From contig NZ_FTPL01000002.1 of NCBI RefSeq assembly GCF_900156305.1, positions 62,001-126,000 of the forward strand: 64,000 bases of DNA, given 5' to 3'. Positions 47,698-57,553 of the stretch are shown here, piece after piece. Both the position numbers and the translations under genes were made by a program. The notes under the pieces are model-generated. The model saw nothing but the letters and a program-made list of their open reading frames with translations. It was not told where the DNA came from and ran no database searches. The number at the start of each line of letters is the position of its first letter. The stretch's first letter is position 1. The DNA comes from Edaphobacillus lindanitolerans (GTDB lineage Bacteria > Bacillota > Bacilli > Bacillales_A > Planococcaceae).

Positions 47698-50508
47698 ATG
47701 TCAAATAACTTTGCCGCTCCCGGCTCGCCCTGGGGATCCTTTTCAGGGCCGAACCTCGGGTATGTGATGGAGCAGTATGACCTGTACCGGGAAAACCCCG
47801 AACAGGTCGATCCTGAACTCGCGGAGCTGTTCAGGAATTTCGGGCCGCCTGCTGCACCGGCGCCCGCAGGAAGCACCGGCGAGGCCGCAGCCAGCGGCTC
47901 TCCGGCAGATCTATTCAAGGCCATCGCCGCAGTCCAGCTCGCCGATGCGATCCGGGACTACGGCCACCTTGCAGCGGATATCTTCCCGCTCAAAGACTAT
48001 GAACGGGACTCCTCCCGCATCGAACCGTCTGCGTACGGACTCGACGATGCGGATCTTCATGTGCTTCCGGCGTCCCTGTTCTTCAAGGACGTGCCTGCAG
48101 GCGTGACAAACGGTCTTGAGGCGATCCGTCACCTCCGGAAAGTGTACACGGGCAAGGCAGCCTACGAGTTTGCACAGGTGATCGACCCGGAAGAGCGTGA
48201 CTGGCTTCAGTCGTACATTGAATCCGGATCCGTCAAAGTGGAACTGAGCAAAGATGAAAAGAAAGCACTTCTTGAACGCCTCACGAAAGTGGAAGGATTC
48301 GAGAAGTTCATCCACCGGACTTTCGTCGGCGCAAAGCGCTTTTCCATCGAAGGGCTCGATACGCTCGTTGTCCTGCTGGATGAGCTGGTCCGCAAGACCG
48401 GCGTCCGCTCGATGAAGGAGCTGCTCATCGGGATGGCCCACAGGGGCCGCCTGAATGTCCTGACCCACGTGCTGAACAAGCCGTATGAAATCATGTTCGC
48501 GCAATTCGCGGGGCTCTCCGAAGAACCATTCATGCCGAAAGACGGGTCACTTGAACTTACCCGCGGCTGGTTCGGTGATGTCAAATATCACATGGGCGCC
48601 ACCTATAACTCTCCCGAGGGCCTGAAGGTCAAGCTGGCTTATAACCCGTCCCACCTGGAGGTCGTCAATCCGGTCATCACGGGACAGACCCGGGCGGCGC
48701 AGGATGAAACCGATTCGCCGGGGCAGCCGGTCCAGCATGCGGACCGTGCACACGCCGTCCTGATCCACGGGGATGCAGCATTCACGGGAGAGGGCATCAA
48801 CCCTGAAACGTTCAACTACAGCCGGACAAACGGATTCAACACAGGCGGTTCGATCCATGTGATTGCCAACAACATGATCGGCTTCACGACCGAGCATTAC
48901 GATTCCCGCTCGACGCTTTATTCGTCCGATCCGGCCAAAGGATACGAAGTGCCGGTCATCCACGTGAACGCCGATGCGCCTGAAATGGTGATCGCCGTGG
49001 CGCGGCTTGCATTTGAATACCGCGAACGCTTCGGCAAGGACATCCTGATCGACCTGCTCGGCTACCGCCGTTTCGGCCACAACGAAATGGATGAGCCGCT
49101 CGTCACGAATCCGATGATGTACCATCATATCCACCAGCATCCGACGGTCCGTGAACTTTACGGAAAGCAGCTGGCGGAAGAGGGCATCCTCACGGAAGAC
49201 GACGTCAAGAAGCTCGACGAAGAAACGTTCAAGACCATGCAGGCGGCCTATGACCGCGTGAAAGAGACATCCGGCAAGGATACGCCGGACAACTCCACAC
49301 CGGAAGTGATCATGGCAGGGTATCCGGGCATCGACACCGGTGTTTCCGAAGAACGCCTCCGCAGGATGAACGCCGAGCTTCTCGAGTGGCCTGGTGACTT
49401 CCATGTGTTCAAGAAGCTGTCGCGCATTCTGAAAAGACGCGAAGAGCCGTTCAACGGCAAGGGCAAGATCGACTGGGCGCATGCAGAAACACTTGCGTTC
49501 GGATCGATTCTCCAAGACGGCCATCCGGTCCGGCTGACGGGCCAGGATGCGCAGCGCGGCACATTCGCACAGCGTCACCTCGTTCTCCACGACGAGCAGG
49601 ACGGCACGGAATACGTTCCGCTCCATCACATCAGCGATTCGAAAGCATCGTTTGCGGTCTATAACAGCCCGCTCAGCGAGGCATCGATCGTGGCGTACGA
49701 ATTCGGCTATTCCCTTGAAAACCAAAACGCGCTTGTGCTTTGGGAAGCCCAGTACGGTGACTTTGCGAATATGGCCCAGATGATGTTTGACCAGTTCATC
49801 TCATCCAGCGCCTCGAAATGGGGTCAGAATGCGGGAATGGTCATGCTGCTTCCGCACGGCTATGAAGGACAGGGACCGGAACACTCCAGCGCACGCATCG
49901 AGCGTTACCTCCAGCTTTCCGCAGAAAACAACTGGACGGTCGCCAACCTTTCGAGTGCCGCGAACTACTTCCATATCCTCCGCCGCCAGGCAGAGCATCT
50001 GGGAGAAGAAACGAGCCGCCCGCTCGTCATCACGACGCCGAAATCGCTGCTTCGCCACCCGCTCGTCGGGGCAGATCTCGAAGACCTGACGGATGGCAAG
50101 TTCCAGACTGTCATCGAACAGCCGGGCCTCGGCAAAAAGCCGAAAAAAGTCGAGCGGATCGCGTTCGCAAGCGGCAAGATGGCAATCGACCTTGCGGAAC
50201 AGGTGAAGGAAGGGGAAGAGCCGGATTGGCTGCACATCGTCCGTGTGGAACAGCTCTATCCGTTCCCTTCGGACCGGATCCGCGAAATCGTGGCCCGCTT
50301 CCCGAACGTGAAAGAGTTCATGTGGGTCCAGGAAGAACCGAAAAACATGGGTTCCTGGTCATTCGCCGAGCCGTACATCCGGGAAATCGCCGACGGCAAG
50401 GACGTCGTCTACAACGGACGCATCATGCGTTCGAGCCCGTCCGAGGGCGACGGCAAGTCCCATAAGATCGAGCAGGACCGCATCATCCAAACTGCAATGA
50501 GCAAATGA
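47698..50508 (+). CDS. odhA: 2-oxoglutarate dehydrogenase E1 component
   Basis: Thiamine-diphosphate-dependent decarboxylase of the TCA cycle. It has 936 residues, the normal Bacillus length. Motifs: IGMAHRGRLNVL (about 242-253), GDAAFTGEGINPETFNY (ThDP site), DLLGYRRFGHNEMDEP (about 446-461) and LLPHGYEGQGPEHSSARIER (about 717-736). The ATG has GGAGGG at 7 nt; 52 further in-frame codons upstream carry no start signals and overlap the promoter region. odhB follows after 33 nt. Confidence 0.97.
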   Translation: MSNNFAAPGSPWGSFSGPNLGYVMEQYDLYRENPEQVDPELAELFRNFGPPAAPAPAGSTGEAAASGSPADLFKAIAAVQLADAIRDYGHLAADIFPLKDYERDSSRIEPSAYGLDDADLHVLPASLFFKDVPAGVTNGLEAIRHLRKVYTGKAAYEFAQVIDPEERDWLQSYIESGSVKVELSKDEKKALLERLTKVEGFEKFIHRTFVGAKRFSIEGLDTLVVLLDELVRKTGVRSMKELLIGMAHRGRLNVLTHVLNKPYEIMFAQFAGLSEEPFMPKDGSLELTRGWFGDVKYHMGATYNSPEGLKVKLAYNPSHLEVVNPVITGQTRAAQDETDSPGQPVQHADRAHAVLIHGDAAFTGEGINPETFNYSRTNGFNTGGSIHVIANNMIGFTTEHYDSRSTLYSSDPAKGYEVPVIHVNADAPEMVIAVARLAFEYRERFGKDILIDLLGYRRFGHNEMDEPLVTNPMMYHHIHQHPTVRELYGKQLAEEGILTEDDVKKLDEETFKTMQAAYDRVKETSGKDTPDNSTPEVIMAGYPGIDTGVSEERLRRMNAELLEWPGDFHVFKKLSRILKRREEPFNGKGKIDWAHAETLAFGSILQDGHPVRLTGQDAQRGTFAQRHLVLHDEQDGTEYVPLHHISDSKASFAVYNSPLSEASIVAYEFGYSLENQNALVLWEAQYGDFANMAQMMFDQFISSSASKWGQNAGMVMLLPHGYEGQGPEHSSARIERYLQLSAENNWTVANLSSAANYFHILRRQAEHLGEETSRPLVITTPKSLLRHPLVGADLEDLTDGKFQTVIEQPGLGKKPKKVERIAFASGKMAIDLAEQVKEGEEPDWLHIVRVEQLYPFPSDRIREIVARFPNVKEFMWVQEEPKNMGSWSFAEPYIREIADGKDVVYNGRIMRSSPSEGDGKSHKIEQDRIIQTAMSK

Positions 50509-50541
50509 TCCCATTTGCATGACCATAAGGAGGAAACCACC

Positions 50542-51786
50542 TTGGCAGAAATCAAAGTGCCCGAACTTGCTGAATCCATCACGGAAGGAACAATCGCCCA
50601 GTGGCTGAAACAGCCGGGCGACACAGTCGAGAAAGGCGAATTCATCGTTGAACTCGAAACCGACAAAGTCAATGTCGAAGTCATCTCCGAGGAAGCCGGC
50701 GTCGTCCAGGAACTTCGCGCGGAAGAAGGCGACACGGTCGAAGTCGGCCAGGTCATCGCAGTAGTCGGAGAAGGCACCGGCGCTGCAGCGGCTCCGGCTC
50801 CAAAAGCCGAAGAGCCAAAACAGGAAGCGCCGAAAGAGTCGGCTCCTGCACCGGCTCCGGAAGCGGCACAGGAAGAATCCACTTCCGGCGACCGCACTAT
50901 CGCCAGCCCTGCAGCGCGCAAACTCGCACGCGAAAAAGGCATCGACCTTGCGGCCATCACACCGGTTGATCCGATGGGCCGCGTCCGCGTCCAGGACGTG
51001 GAGGCAGCTGCCGCCGCTCCGAAACAGCAGGCGAAGCCGCAGCCGCCGGCTGCCAAGTCCGCTGCACCGACATCCGACGAAGAGTCCGGCCGCGTAACGC
51101 GACAAAAGATGTCGCGCCGCCGCCAGACGATCGCAAACCGCCTGCTTGAAGTGAGCCAGTCGACTGCGATGCTGACGACGTTCAACGAAATCGACATGAC
51201 GAATGTCATGGAACTGCGCAAACGCAAAAAAGACGAGTTCGAGAAGAAATACGGCACACGCCTCGGCTTCATGTCGTTCTTCACGAAAGCCGTCGTCGCG
51301 GCGCTCAAGCAATACCCTGCGGTCAACTCCGAGCTTGACGGAACCGACCTCCTTCTGAAGAACTACTACGATGTCGGCATCGCCGTTTCCACGGAAGAAG
51401 GGCTCGTCGTTCCGGTCGTCCGTGACGCAGACCGCAAAAACTTCTCGGAAATCGAGAAAGACATTGCCGGCCTCGCAGCGAAGGCACGTGACAAGAAACT
51501 GGCCCTCTCCGACCTGAGCGGCGGTTCGTTCACCATCACAAACGGCGGCGTGTTCGGATCGCTGTTCTCGACACCGATCCTGAACGGCACGCAAGTGGGC
51601 ATCCTCGGCATGCACACGATCCAAAAGCGCCCGATTGCCGTAGGCGACAACGTTGAAATCCGTCCGATGATGTACGTGGCCCTTTCTTATGACCACCGCG
51701 TCATCGATGGAAAAGACTCTGTCGGCTTCCTCAAGACAGTCAAAGAAATGATCGAAAACCCAGAGGATCTGCTCCTAGGATCTTGA
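50542..51786 (+). CDS. odhB: Dihydrolipoyl succinyltransferase (E2) of 2-oxoglutarate dehydrogenase
   Basis: The E2 core of the complex. In 414 residues: lipoyl domain 1-75 with the lipoylated K42 in [11 protein letters not shown]; an Ala/Pro/Glu linker; the E3-binding domain (about 125-160, [16 protein letters not shown]); a second linker; and the catalytic domain (about 185-414) with [11 protein letters not shown]. It starts with TTG; AGGAGG is at 8 nt. The linkers are unusually regular Ala-Pro stretches. A perfect terminator follows. Confidence 0.97.
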   Translation: MAEIKVPELAESITEGTIAQWLKQPGDTVEKGEFIVELETDKVNVEVISEEAGVVQELRAEEGDTVEVGQVIAVVGEGTGAAAAPAPKAEEPKQEAPKESAPAPAPEAAQEESTSGDRTIASPAARKLAREKGIDLAAITPVDPMGRVRVQDVEAAAAAPKQQAKPQPPAAKSAAPTSDEESGRVTRQKMSRRRQTIANRLLEVSQSTAMLTTFNEIDMTNVMELRKRKKDEFEKKYGTRLGFMSFFTKAVVAALKQYPAVNSELDGTDLLLKNYYDVGIAVSTEEGLVVPVVRDADRKNFSEIEKDIAGLAAKARDKKLALSDLSGGSFTITNGGVFGSLFSTPILNGTQVGILGMHTIQKRPIAVGDNVEIRPMMYVALSYDHRVIDGKDSVGFLKTVKEMIENPEDLLLGS

Positions 51787-51827
51787 TCAGCGGATAAAAT
51801 GAGCCTTTCCGAAAGGTAGGCGACGGA

Positions 51828-51876
51828 AGAGGCGGGATTGCACCGGAAACGGGCGGCAATCCCGCCTCTTTTTTTT
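51828..51876 (+). terminator. Intrinsic terminator of odhAB
   Basis: AGAGGCGGGATTGC pairs perfectly with GCAATCCCGCCTCT, then about eight T. Confidence 0.96.
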
Positions 51877-51938
51877 AGGAGCGACGTCTGGCACGGCCAC
51901 TGAAAAAGTCGAAAACGAGTCGACACGTAAGCAGAAAT

Positions 51939-52022
51939 CCCTCTAGGTTAGGAAAGTTGCTCTCTAAGTGAAGAATGGTGCTCTCTAAGTAAAAAAAAGG
52001 TCTTCTTGGTTAAGATAGATCC
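51939..52022. repeat. Degenerate 21-bp tandem array 3
   Basis: Four 21-bp units start at 51939, 51960, 51981 and 52002. The middle pair begins CTCTCTAAGT; the outer ones read CCCTCTAGGT and CTTCTTGGTT. Weaker units may extend to 51897. The remainder of the 505-bp gap up to 52231 holds no gene that I can support. Confidence 0.8.
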
Positions 52023-52233
52023 TATCCGCTTCAATCACCTTCTTGTCATTGAGAAATTACCATCATGGATGCGGGCCTATTGAGAGGACCAGGAGACTGA
52101 GACTGCAAAACATCAAAAGGCAGGAACCCATTAAAATGGCGGCTGCTCAGGTCAATATGATTCAACCCCGTTGTGGGACGGCCGGACAGATCCCGTCCGG
52201 ATCATCAATGGCCGTATCGATCATGGACCGGCT

Positions 52234-52262
52234 TTGAAATAATCGGACATCCCCGTTATAAT
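52234..52262 (+). promoter_or_regulatory. SigA promoter of the DUF6501 gene
   Basis: TTGAAA, exactly 17 bp, then TATAAT, 29 bp before the start codon. Confidence 0.85.
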
Positions 52263-52291
52263 GGGAAAAGACGAGAAGGGGGCAGCGACAG

Positions 52292-52489
52292 ATGAACTTC
52301 ACCCAATGGAAAGAGGCCCCGGCAGTCCGGACGGTCACTTGCACGCACACTGATGCAGAGAAGTACCTGGTTTCCAACGTCCTGACGCCGGGCAAGGAGT
52401 ACGAAGTGAAAAACGAGACGGAGGAATTCATCTTCGTCAAGGACAACACCGGCAAAGTGGCCGGCTATTACAAAACATACTTTGAATGA
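52292..52489 (+). CDS. DUF6501 family small protein
   Basis: A 65-residue cytosolic protein. The sequence MNFTQWKEAPAVRTVTC and the C-terminal ending GKVAGYYKTYFE resemble a small family in Bacillaceae and Planococcaceae (DUF6501), function unknown. It looks like an all-beta domain. It has its own consensus promoter, a GAAGGGGG ribosome site at 9 nt and a terminator, so it is probably well expressed. Family assignment is from memory of the pattern. Confidence 0.75.
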   Translation: MNFTQWKEAPAVRTVTCTHTDAEKYLVSNVLTPGKEYEVKNETEEFIFVKDNTGKVAGYYKTYFE

Positions 52490-52496
52490 ACCGGAG

Positions 52497-52525
52497 GCCC
52501 GGCGGGAAAACCGCCGGGCTTTTTC
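52497..52525 (+). terminator. Intrinsic terminator of the DUF6501 gene
   Basis: GCCCGGCGG, GAAAA loop, CCGCCGGGC, then TTTTT. Confidence 0.94.
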
Positions 52526-52544
52526 AATAGGAGGGATGCATTGC

Positions 52545-53408
52545 ATGGAAGCAATCATTGGAGAAGAACGCAAGGAACGGCTGTCCCGCCGATACGGGGA
52601 AGAGGACTCGGTCCTGATCGGGACAGGCGGATACGTTTCACCGGATCCCCATCTGTGGGAAGATGTGCTGACTGCCGTCGTCATCCGGCGTCCCGTACTT
52701 CTGAAAGGGCCGACCGGCTCCGGCAAGACGAAACTGGCAGAATCGGTATCCGGATTTTTCTCCCAGCCGATGCACCAGGTGAACTGCTCGGTCGATCTTG
52801 ACGCGGAAGCGCTGCTCGGGTACAAGACGATCATCCAGAAAGAAGGCCGGACGGAAATCGATTTTGTCGACGGACCGGTCATCCATGCGATGAAGAACGG
52901 ACATATCCTCTATATCGACGAGATCAACATGGCCAAGCCTGAGACGCTTCCGATCCTGCACAGCGTCCTGGATCACCGGCGGATGCTGACGAACCCGTTC
53001 ACCGGCGAAGTGATTTCGGCCCATCCCGACTTCAACGTCATTGCGGCGATCAACGAGGGCTATGTCGGGACGGTGCCGATGAACGAAGCCCTGAAAAACC
53101 GGTTTATTGCGTTTCACGTGCCTTATCTGGGCATGCAGGAGACGAGGGAGCTGCTGGAAAGCGAGTTTCCGGATGCTCCGTCCGTTCTCATCGCGACAAT
53201 GCTGGATATCTCGGAGGATCTCCGTGAACAAGTCCGGAACGGCCTGCTGGAAGATGAGGCCGCATCGATCCGGAGTCTCATTGATGCGACTGAACTTGCG
53301 CTCCATATCGGGCCCGAGCGCGCAGTCCGGTATGCAGTCGCGGAAAAGATGGAAGACCGGGGCGAGCGCCAGCTTGTCATGGACCTCGTCCGCACGAGGA
53401 TCCGGTGA
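52545..53408 (+). CDS. yojN: MoxR/CbbQ-type AAA+ ATPase (YojN-like)
   Basis: A AAA+ chaperone-like ATPase of 287 residues. Walker A GPTGSGKT (55-62), Walker B ILYIDEIN (121-128), and the N-terminal VNCSVDLDAEALLGY pattern of CbbQ/NorQ proteins. ATG 52545 has AGGAGGG at 9 nt. It is paired with a VWA protein 9 nt downstream; such pairs remodel or load metal into target enzymes (as NorQ/NorD and CbbQ/CbbO). In B. subtilis yojN-yojO are also next to odhAB. The target is unknown. Confidence 0.9.
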   Translation: MEAIIGEERKERLSRRYGEEDSVLIGTGGYVSPDPHLWEDVLTAVVIRRPVLLKGPTGSGKTKLAESVSGFFSQPMHQVNCSVDLDAEALLGYKTIIQKEGRTEIDFVDGPVIHAMKNGHILYIDEINMAKPETLPILHSVLDHRRMLTNPFTGEVISAHPDFNVIAAINEGYVGTVPMNEALKNRFIAFHVPYLGMQETRELLESEFPDAPSVLIATMLDISEDLREQVRNGLLEDEAASIRSLIDATELALHIGPERAVRYAVAEKMEDRGERQLVMDLVRTRIR

Positions 53409-53417
53409 GGCCCGCCC

Positions 53418-55304
53418 ATGACTGCCATGAAGCGATTTATTGACTTTAATGACGAACGGGTTGACGCGGATGAACGTCTCCGCCATGAACGCCTGGCACG
53501 CGCACTGGCAGGAGAGCCCGAACTCCGGCTCACGGAACGCAAGCTTTTGGAGTATAATCTGCCTGATCACGAAATGGCGATGAGCGTGTTCTGGCGGCAT
53601 CGTTCTGCTGAAATCCGGGAAGCCGGCCGGCTGTCGGATATTTATCTGCTCGCCGCCGGTTTCTGGACCGGATTTGACCTTGCCGCCTGGCGGGATTTCG
53701 CCGGCCGCTCGGCCAATCATCCTCTGAGGAACCTGTTGAGACAGACCGTCCTTCTGATTGAGGAGATGCGTCTGTCGGACGCCGTCATGAAGGAGCGTCC
53801 GGGGACAAAGGAAGCATTCAACATCCGCCGTGAGGTTTATGCCGGCCAGCACGGTGCGCAGCTGCCCATCAACCTTCGGCACGGCCACCCGTCCGACGCC
53901 CTGTTCAATCATTTTCATCTTGTGCTGAACGGGGCCGGGGATGACTCATTGGGTGAGATCTCCGCACTGGCCGATCCGGTGCTGTTCCTTGGATTCGACT
54001 CACGCTCCACCCGCGATTCGATCAGAGTCGTGGAGCGTCTGGCTCCGATCCTGGAGGAGCATCTGGATCAGGACCTGATCCGTACCTACTATGCGATCGC
54101 CGACTCTTTCACAAGCACCCGTTCCGGTTTCCATTACCACAAAGGGGTGAAGACGGCTGAAGCAGGTGAAGAAGGGGAGAAGGACACGATCCAGGAGGTG
54201 TTCCGGACATGGCATGGGGCCAGTCAGTCAGAAAAGGGCCCTCACCTCGATTATGAACTCGAACATGGCCGGATCGGCAAATCGGACGCCGGTTCGTCGA
54301 GGGAAGGGCGTGCCGGGATGGACGTGCAATCGTTTGGCCGCGGGCGATCCGTGGCGGACGAGCAGACAGGCCGGGGACAATCAGGCACAGGAAGCGGGGA
54401 AGCGGGGCCGGGCGAGTGGCGTCAGGCGAAAGGGTTCGGCAGCGAGAACACGGGGGTCGTGTTCAGGGAACGCGTGGCTGAGCCTGACCGGGAGGGGGAC
54501 GCCGGGCAGAAGACGGATGAATGGCGATCCGAATCAGCTCCCTATGTACGGGCCATTGAACGGGAGATGAAAAAGCGGATTGAACGGAAGCGGGAAGACC
54601 GGCGCGATGGCCTGCCGATGGGCAGGCTGTCCGGCAATCCTGTCGACATCCTCCTGTCGGAGAGACCAAAACCGTTCTACCGCAAGCAGCGGCCGTCCGA
54701 ACGGCTCGATGCGGTGTTCGGCCTGCTGGTCGACGGCTCCGGCTCGATGGCTGACAAGCTGCAGGAGACGAAAAAGGCGGTGCTGCTGTTTCATGATGTG
54801 CTGACGGCTCTCGCCGTGAAACACGGAATCGTCTCGTACCAGGAGGACGCAGGCCTGGCGACGAAGGAACGCCAGCCGAATGAGTTTCTCTGGCTTCACC
54901 GGTTCGCGGATACGGGCAAGGACGACTCCGGACGGATCCTTGCATGGGAAGCCGGGGACGATAATCGGGACGGCTTTGCAATCCGGTGGATGACCAGGCA
55001 GCTCGGCCGGATGCAGGAACAGCATAAATTCCTGCTGATCTTCACCGACGGGGAACCGTCCGCATTCGGCTATGGGCAAAACGGGATCGTCGACACGGCG
55101 GAAGCAGTGAACGAAGCGGAGAAAAAGGGGATCACGATCATCCATCTCTTCCTGTCGGCACAGCCGGTTGATGAGCGACAGCAGGAATTGTTCAGGATGA
55201 TGTACGGCAACCGGACGGCCTCCGCCGAATCGCTCAGCCGCTTTTCGGATGAGACGATCCGGATCCTGAGGAAGCTGCTGGCACTTGTGGCCTCGGCGGA
55301 TTAG
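53418..55304 (+). CDS. yojO: VWA domain protein, CobT/NorD-like (YojO-like)
   Basis: Partner of the MoxR ATPase. In 628 residues: an N-terminal helical region (about 1-250), a low-complexity Gly/Gln/Arg/Glu-rich hydrophilic stretch (about 255-370), then a C-terminal VWA domain with the MIDAS motif D439-G-S-G-S and IFTDGEPS near 545. CobT/NorD proteins share this layout. The ATG has GTGAGG 7 nt upstream. The unit ends in a bidirectional terminator. Confidence 0.9.
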   Translation: MTAMKRFIDFNDERVDADERLRHERLARALAGEPELRLTERKLLEYNLPDHEMAMSVFWRHRSAEIREAGRLSDIYLLAAGFWTGFDLAAWRDFAGRSANHPLRNLLRQTVLLIEEMRLSDAVMKERPGTKEAFNIRREVYAGQHGAQLPINLRHGHPSDALFNHFHLVLNGAGDDSLGEISALADPVLFLGFDSRSTRDSIRVVERLAPILEEHLDQDLIRTYYAIADSFTSTRSGFHYHKGVKTAEAGEEGEKDTIQEVFRTWHGASQSEKGPHLDYELEHGRIGKSDAGSSREGRAGMDVQSFGRGRSVADEQTGRGQSGTGSGEAGPGEWRQAKGFGSENTGVVFRERVAEPDREGDAGQKTDEWRSESAPYVRAIEREMKKRIERKREDRRDGLPMGRLSGNPVDILLSERPKPFYRKQRPSERLDAVFGLLVDGSGSMADKLQETKKAVLLFHDVLTALAVKHGIVSYQEDAGLATKERQPNEFLWLHRFADTGKDDSGRILAWEAGDDNRDGFAIRWMTRQLGRMQEQHKFLLIFTDGEPSAFGYGQNGIVDTAEAVNEAEKKGITIIHLFLSAQPVDERQQELFRMMYGNRTASAESLSRFSDETIRILRKLLALVASAD

Positions 55305-55372
55305 GATCTTGGCCAAGCCCGTTTCAATCCCCGGGAAGGCACACACAATGGAAGCAAGCTGTCCGTCCAAAT

Positions 55373-55423
55373 AAAAAAGCAGGGAGACCGGTCCATTTTG
55401 CGGGACGGTCTCCTTGCTTTTTG
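55373..55423. terminator. Bidirectional terminator between yojO and telA
   Basis: AAAGCAGGGAGACCGGTCC folds on GGGACGGTCTCCTTGCTTT with A and T flanks. Confidence 0.9.
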
Positions 55424-55455
55424 CTGTATAACGGACTGCACGTGCAGTACCGGCG

Positions 55456-56661
55456 TCACGAAGGACGGTTTTGGGCTTTGTCGGCAACCGCGATCAGGCG
55501 CTGTTTGAGCTCTTCTTCCATCCGGCCGATTTCTGCTTCCGCAGCCTTGCGCTTGGCACGCCCGTCTGCCTGGATGGCAAGTGTCTCTTCGATCGTGGAA
55601 ATGAGGTTTTCCTGCGTTTTCTTCAGTGTATCGATCTCGACGATGCCGCGCTCGTTCTCTTTGGCCGTCTCGATCGAGTTCATCTTCAGCATTTCCGAGT
55701 TCCGGAGAAGGAGGTCGTTCGTCGTCTTTGTCACGAGCTTCTGCGACTCGACCGCCTGGCGCTGACGGTTGAGCGTCAGCGCAATGGCAATCTGGTTTTT
55801 CCACAGGGGAATCGATGTCATGATCGACGACTGGATCTTCTCGGCCAGCGTTTGGTTCGTCTGCTGGATCATCCGGATCTGAGGCGCGCTTTGGATCGTG
55901 ATCTGGCGGGACAGCTGGAGGTCGTAGATCCGTTTTTCAAGCCGGTCCACGAACTGGGCCATGTCGTTCACTTCCTGGAGCGCCATCTGGTCATCGGAGG
56001 CTTCCGCTTTTGCCCGCATGGCAGGCAGGATCTCCGTGACGATTTCATCACGCTTCAGCTCGGCTGCCGCGATGTAGACGTTCAGAGCCTGGAAATACGC
56101 TTTGTTCTGCTCATACAGATTGTCGAGCATGTGGACGTCTTCGATGAGTCCGCGCTTGGAATGTTCAAGCTGAACGCCGATCCGGTCGATCTGCGTGCTC
56201 AGCTTCTGGTATTTTGTCATCAGTTCCTGGACGGAGCGCTGGACGCGTCCGAACAGCTTCTTCAAACCGCTTTTCTTCTCGACGCTGAGGTCTTCGGGAT
56301 CGATCTCGTTCAGCTTGCCCATCAGGTCGCTCAGGATGTCGCCGACCGGTCCGATGTCCTTCGACTGGACGTGATCGAGCATCTTATGGGAAAACGTGGA
56401 CAGCTGGTTCTGTGCGTTTGCACCATATGTGAGAATGGCCTCATAGTCACCGGCAGGGATCTGCTTGGCCAGCTCCCGTGCCTTCGTCTGTTCTTCGTCG
56501 CTCAGCCGGTCCATCAGCTTCAGGCCGGGTTTGGCGGGCTCCCGGGTCTGCATTTCCTCCGGCAGAAGGGCGGCTTCCGGTTTCAGGTCGAACGGATTGT
56601 CGAGCAGGTCATCCATGGTTGTCGTATTCAAGGGTTCATGAGCCGGTCGATTTTCGGTCAT
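55456..56661 (-). CDS. TelA family protein (toxic anion resistance, YceH-like)
   Basis: A cytosolic, highly helical protein of 401 residues matching the TelA family. Members are linked to tellurite and antimicrobial tolerance; the mechanism is unclear. The family block MTSIPLWKNQIAIALTLNRQ is visible near 285-304. ATG 56661 has GGAG at 9 nt; ATG 56670 touches the ribosome site. The upstream xpaC gene overlaps its start by 26 nt, so the two are translated together. The pair xpaC-telA recurs in Bacillus. Confidence 0.9.
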   Translation of the reverse strand: MTENRPAHEPLNTTTMDDLLDNPFDLKPEAALLPEEMQTREPAKPGLKLMDRLSDEEQTKARELAKQIPAGDYEAILTYGANAQNQLSTFSHKMLDHVQSKDIGPVGDILSDLMGKLNEIDPEDLSVEKKSGLKKLFGRVQRSVQELMTKYQKLSTQIDRIGVQLEHSKRGLIEDVHMLDNLYEQNKAYFQALNVYIAAAELKRDEIVTEILPAMRAKAEASDDQMALQEVNDMAQFVDRLEKRIYDLQLSRQITIQSAPQIRMIQQTNQTLAEKIQSSIMTSIPLWKNQIAIALTLNRQRQAVESQKLVTKTTNDLLLRNSEMLKMNSIETAKENERGIVEIDTLKKTQENLISTIEETLAIQADGRAKRKAAEAEIGRMEEELKQRLIAVADKAQNRPS

Positions 56662-57334
56662 CAGGGTCATCTCCTTCGAGTGGCAGCGATTTGGTTTCTG
56701 CCGTGTTCAATTGTTTTCTTTCTTTGCCGGTCAGGACATCTGCATAGTCCAGCTCGAATTTCAGGGTTTCAAGATCGGTGGTGAGTGCCCGCTTGACATC
56801 TTTCCGGATCTCCTCGTTCAGGTCGGTGAGGGTTTCCCGCGTCTGCTGCAGAGTCGCCTGCATTTCCGGGTCCTTCGCCGGCTGGTTGGCGAGAAGGGCA
56901 TACTTCGAGGAAAGCTCGACGGCAGAATCAAGATGGGCGTAGAAAAACTTCTCGACATTGTAGAACTTTTTGGGGTTCTGCCCGACAATGCCGATGATCC
57001 GCTTGGACAGCTTATTCAGCTCATTCAGCTGGCGGAAAGCCTGGACGGAACGGATGTTCCCGTAGTGGGCATTCAGCTGCCTGAGCTTTGACTTCGCCTC
57101 GCTTAACTGGTGCTCGATATGCTTATATTCGGAACGGGTCATTCCCAGGCGCTTCACCTCGGACGTGGTCTGTACCTGGCGGATCGAGAAGTCGCCTGCC
57201 AGGTAGATGGCGATGAGCAGTCCGGTGGCCGGTATAAATGTCATGCCAGCTCCGAGGAGAAAGTAGAGCCATGACCCGAAACTGACCGGCAGCATGATCG
57301 CCTGCCTCGTCAGGAACTGCTGAAAGTTATTCAT
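56636..57334 (-). CDS. XpaC-like protein (halogenated indolyl phosphate hydrolysis family)
   Basis: A membrane protein of 232 residues with two N-terminal TM helices (about 12-50) and a long helical cytosolic part. It belongs to the 5-bromo-4-chloroindolyl phosphate hydrolysis (XpaC) family; despite the name no phosphatase motif is visible. GGAGG is 8 nt before the ATG. It precedes and overlaps telA. It may anchor TelA at the membrane (inference). Confidence 0.87.
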   Translation of the reverse strand: MNNFQQFLTRQAIMLPVSFGSWLYFLLGAGMTFIPATGLLIAIYLAGDFSIRQVQTTSEVKRLGMTRSEYKHIEHQLSEAKSKLRQLNAHYGNIRSVQAFRQLNELNKLSKRIIGIVGQNPKKFYNVEKFFYAHLDSAVELSSKYALLANQPAKDPEMQATLQQTRETLTDLNEEIRKDVKRALTTDLETLKFELDYADVLTGKERKQLNTAETKSLPLEGDDPDDRKSTGS

Positions 57335-57506
57335 TTGGCCGGACCTCCTGTCGAAATCTTACCATTTGTTACGTTCCGGACAGGGGAAAAGTTTCATCTG
57401 ATCCCTTCTCCCGCCGTTCATGGCTCCATTATATCGCATACCCGGCCAGGCGGCATCCGAACCGCACGGTATTGTGAGCAACGTTCGTGGATCGTCAGGG
57501 GAAATC

Positions 57507-57515
57507 TGCTAGAAT
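57507..57515 (+). promoter_or_regulatory. Extended -10 promoter of the DUF1033 gene
   Basis: TGcTAGAAT, one mismatch from consensus, 38 bp before the start codon. Confidence 0.45.
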
Positions 57516-57553
57516 GGGTGGCATAGATCATCAGACAAAAGAGGTTGAGCACA

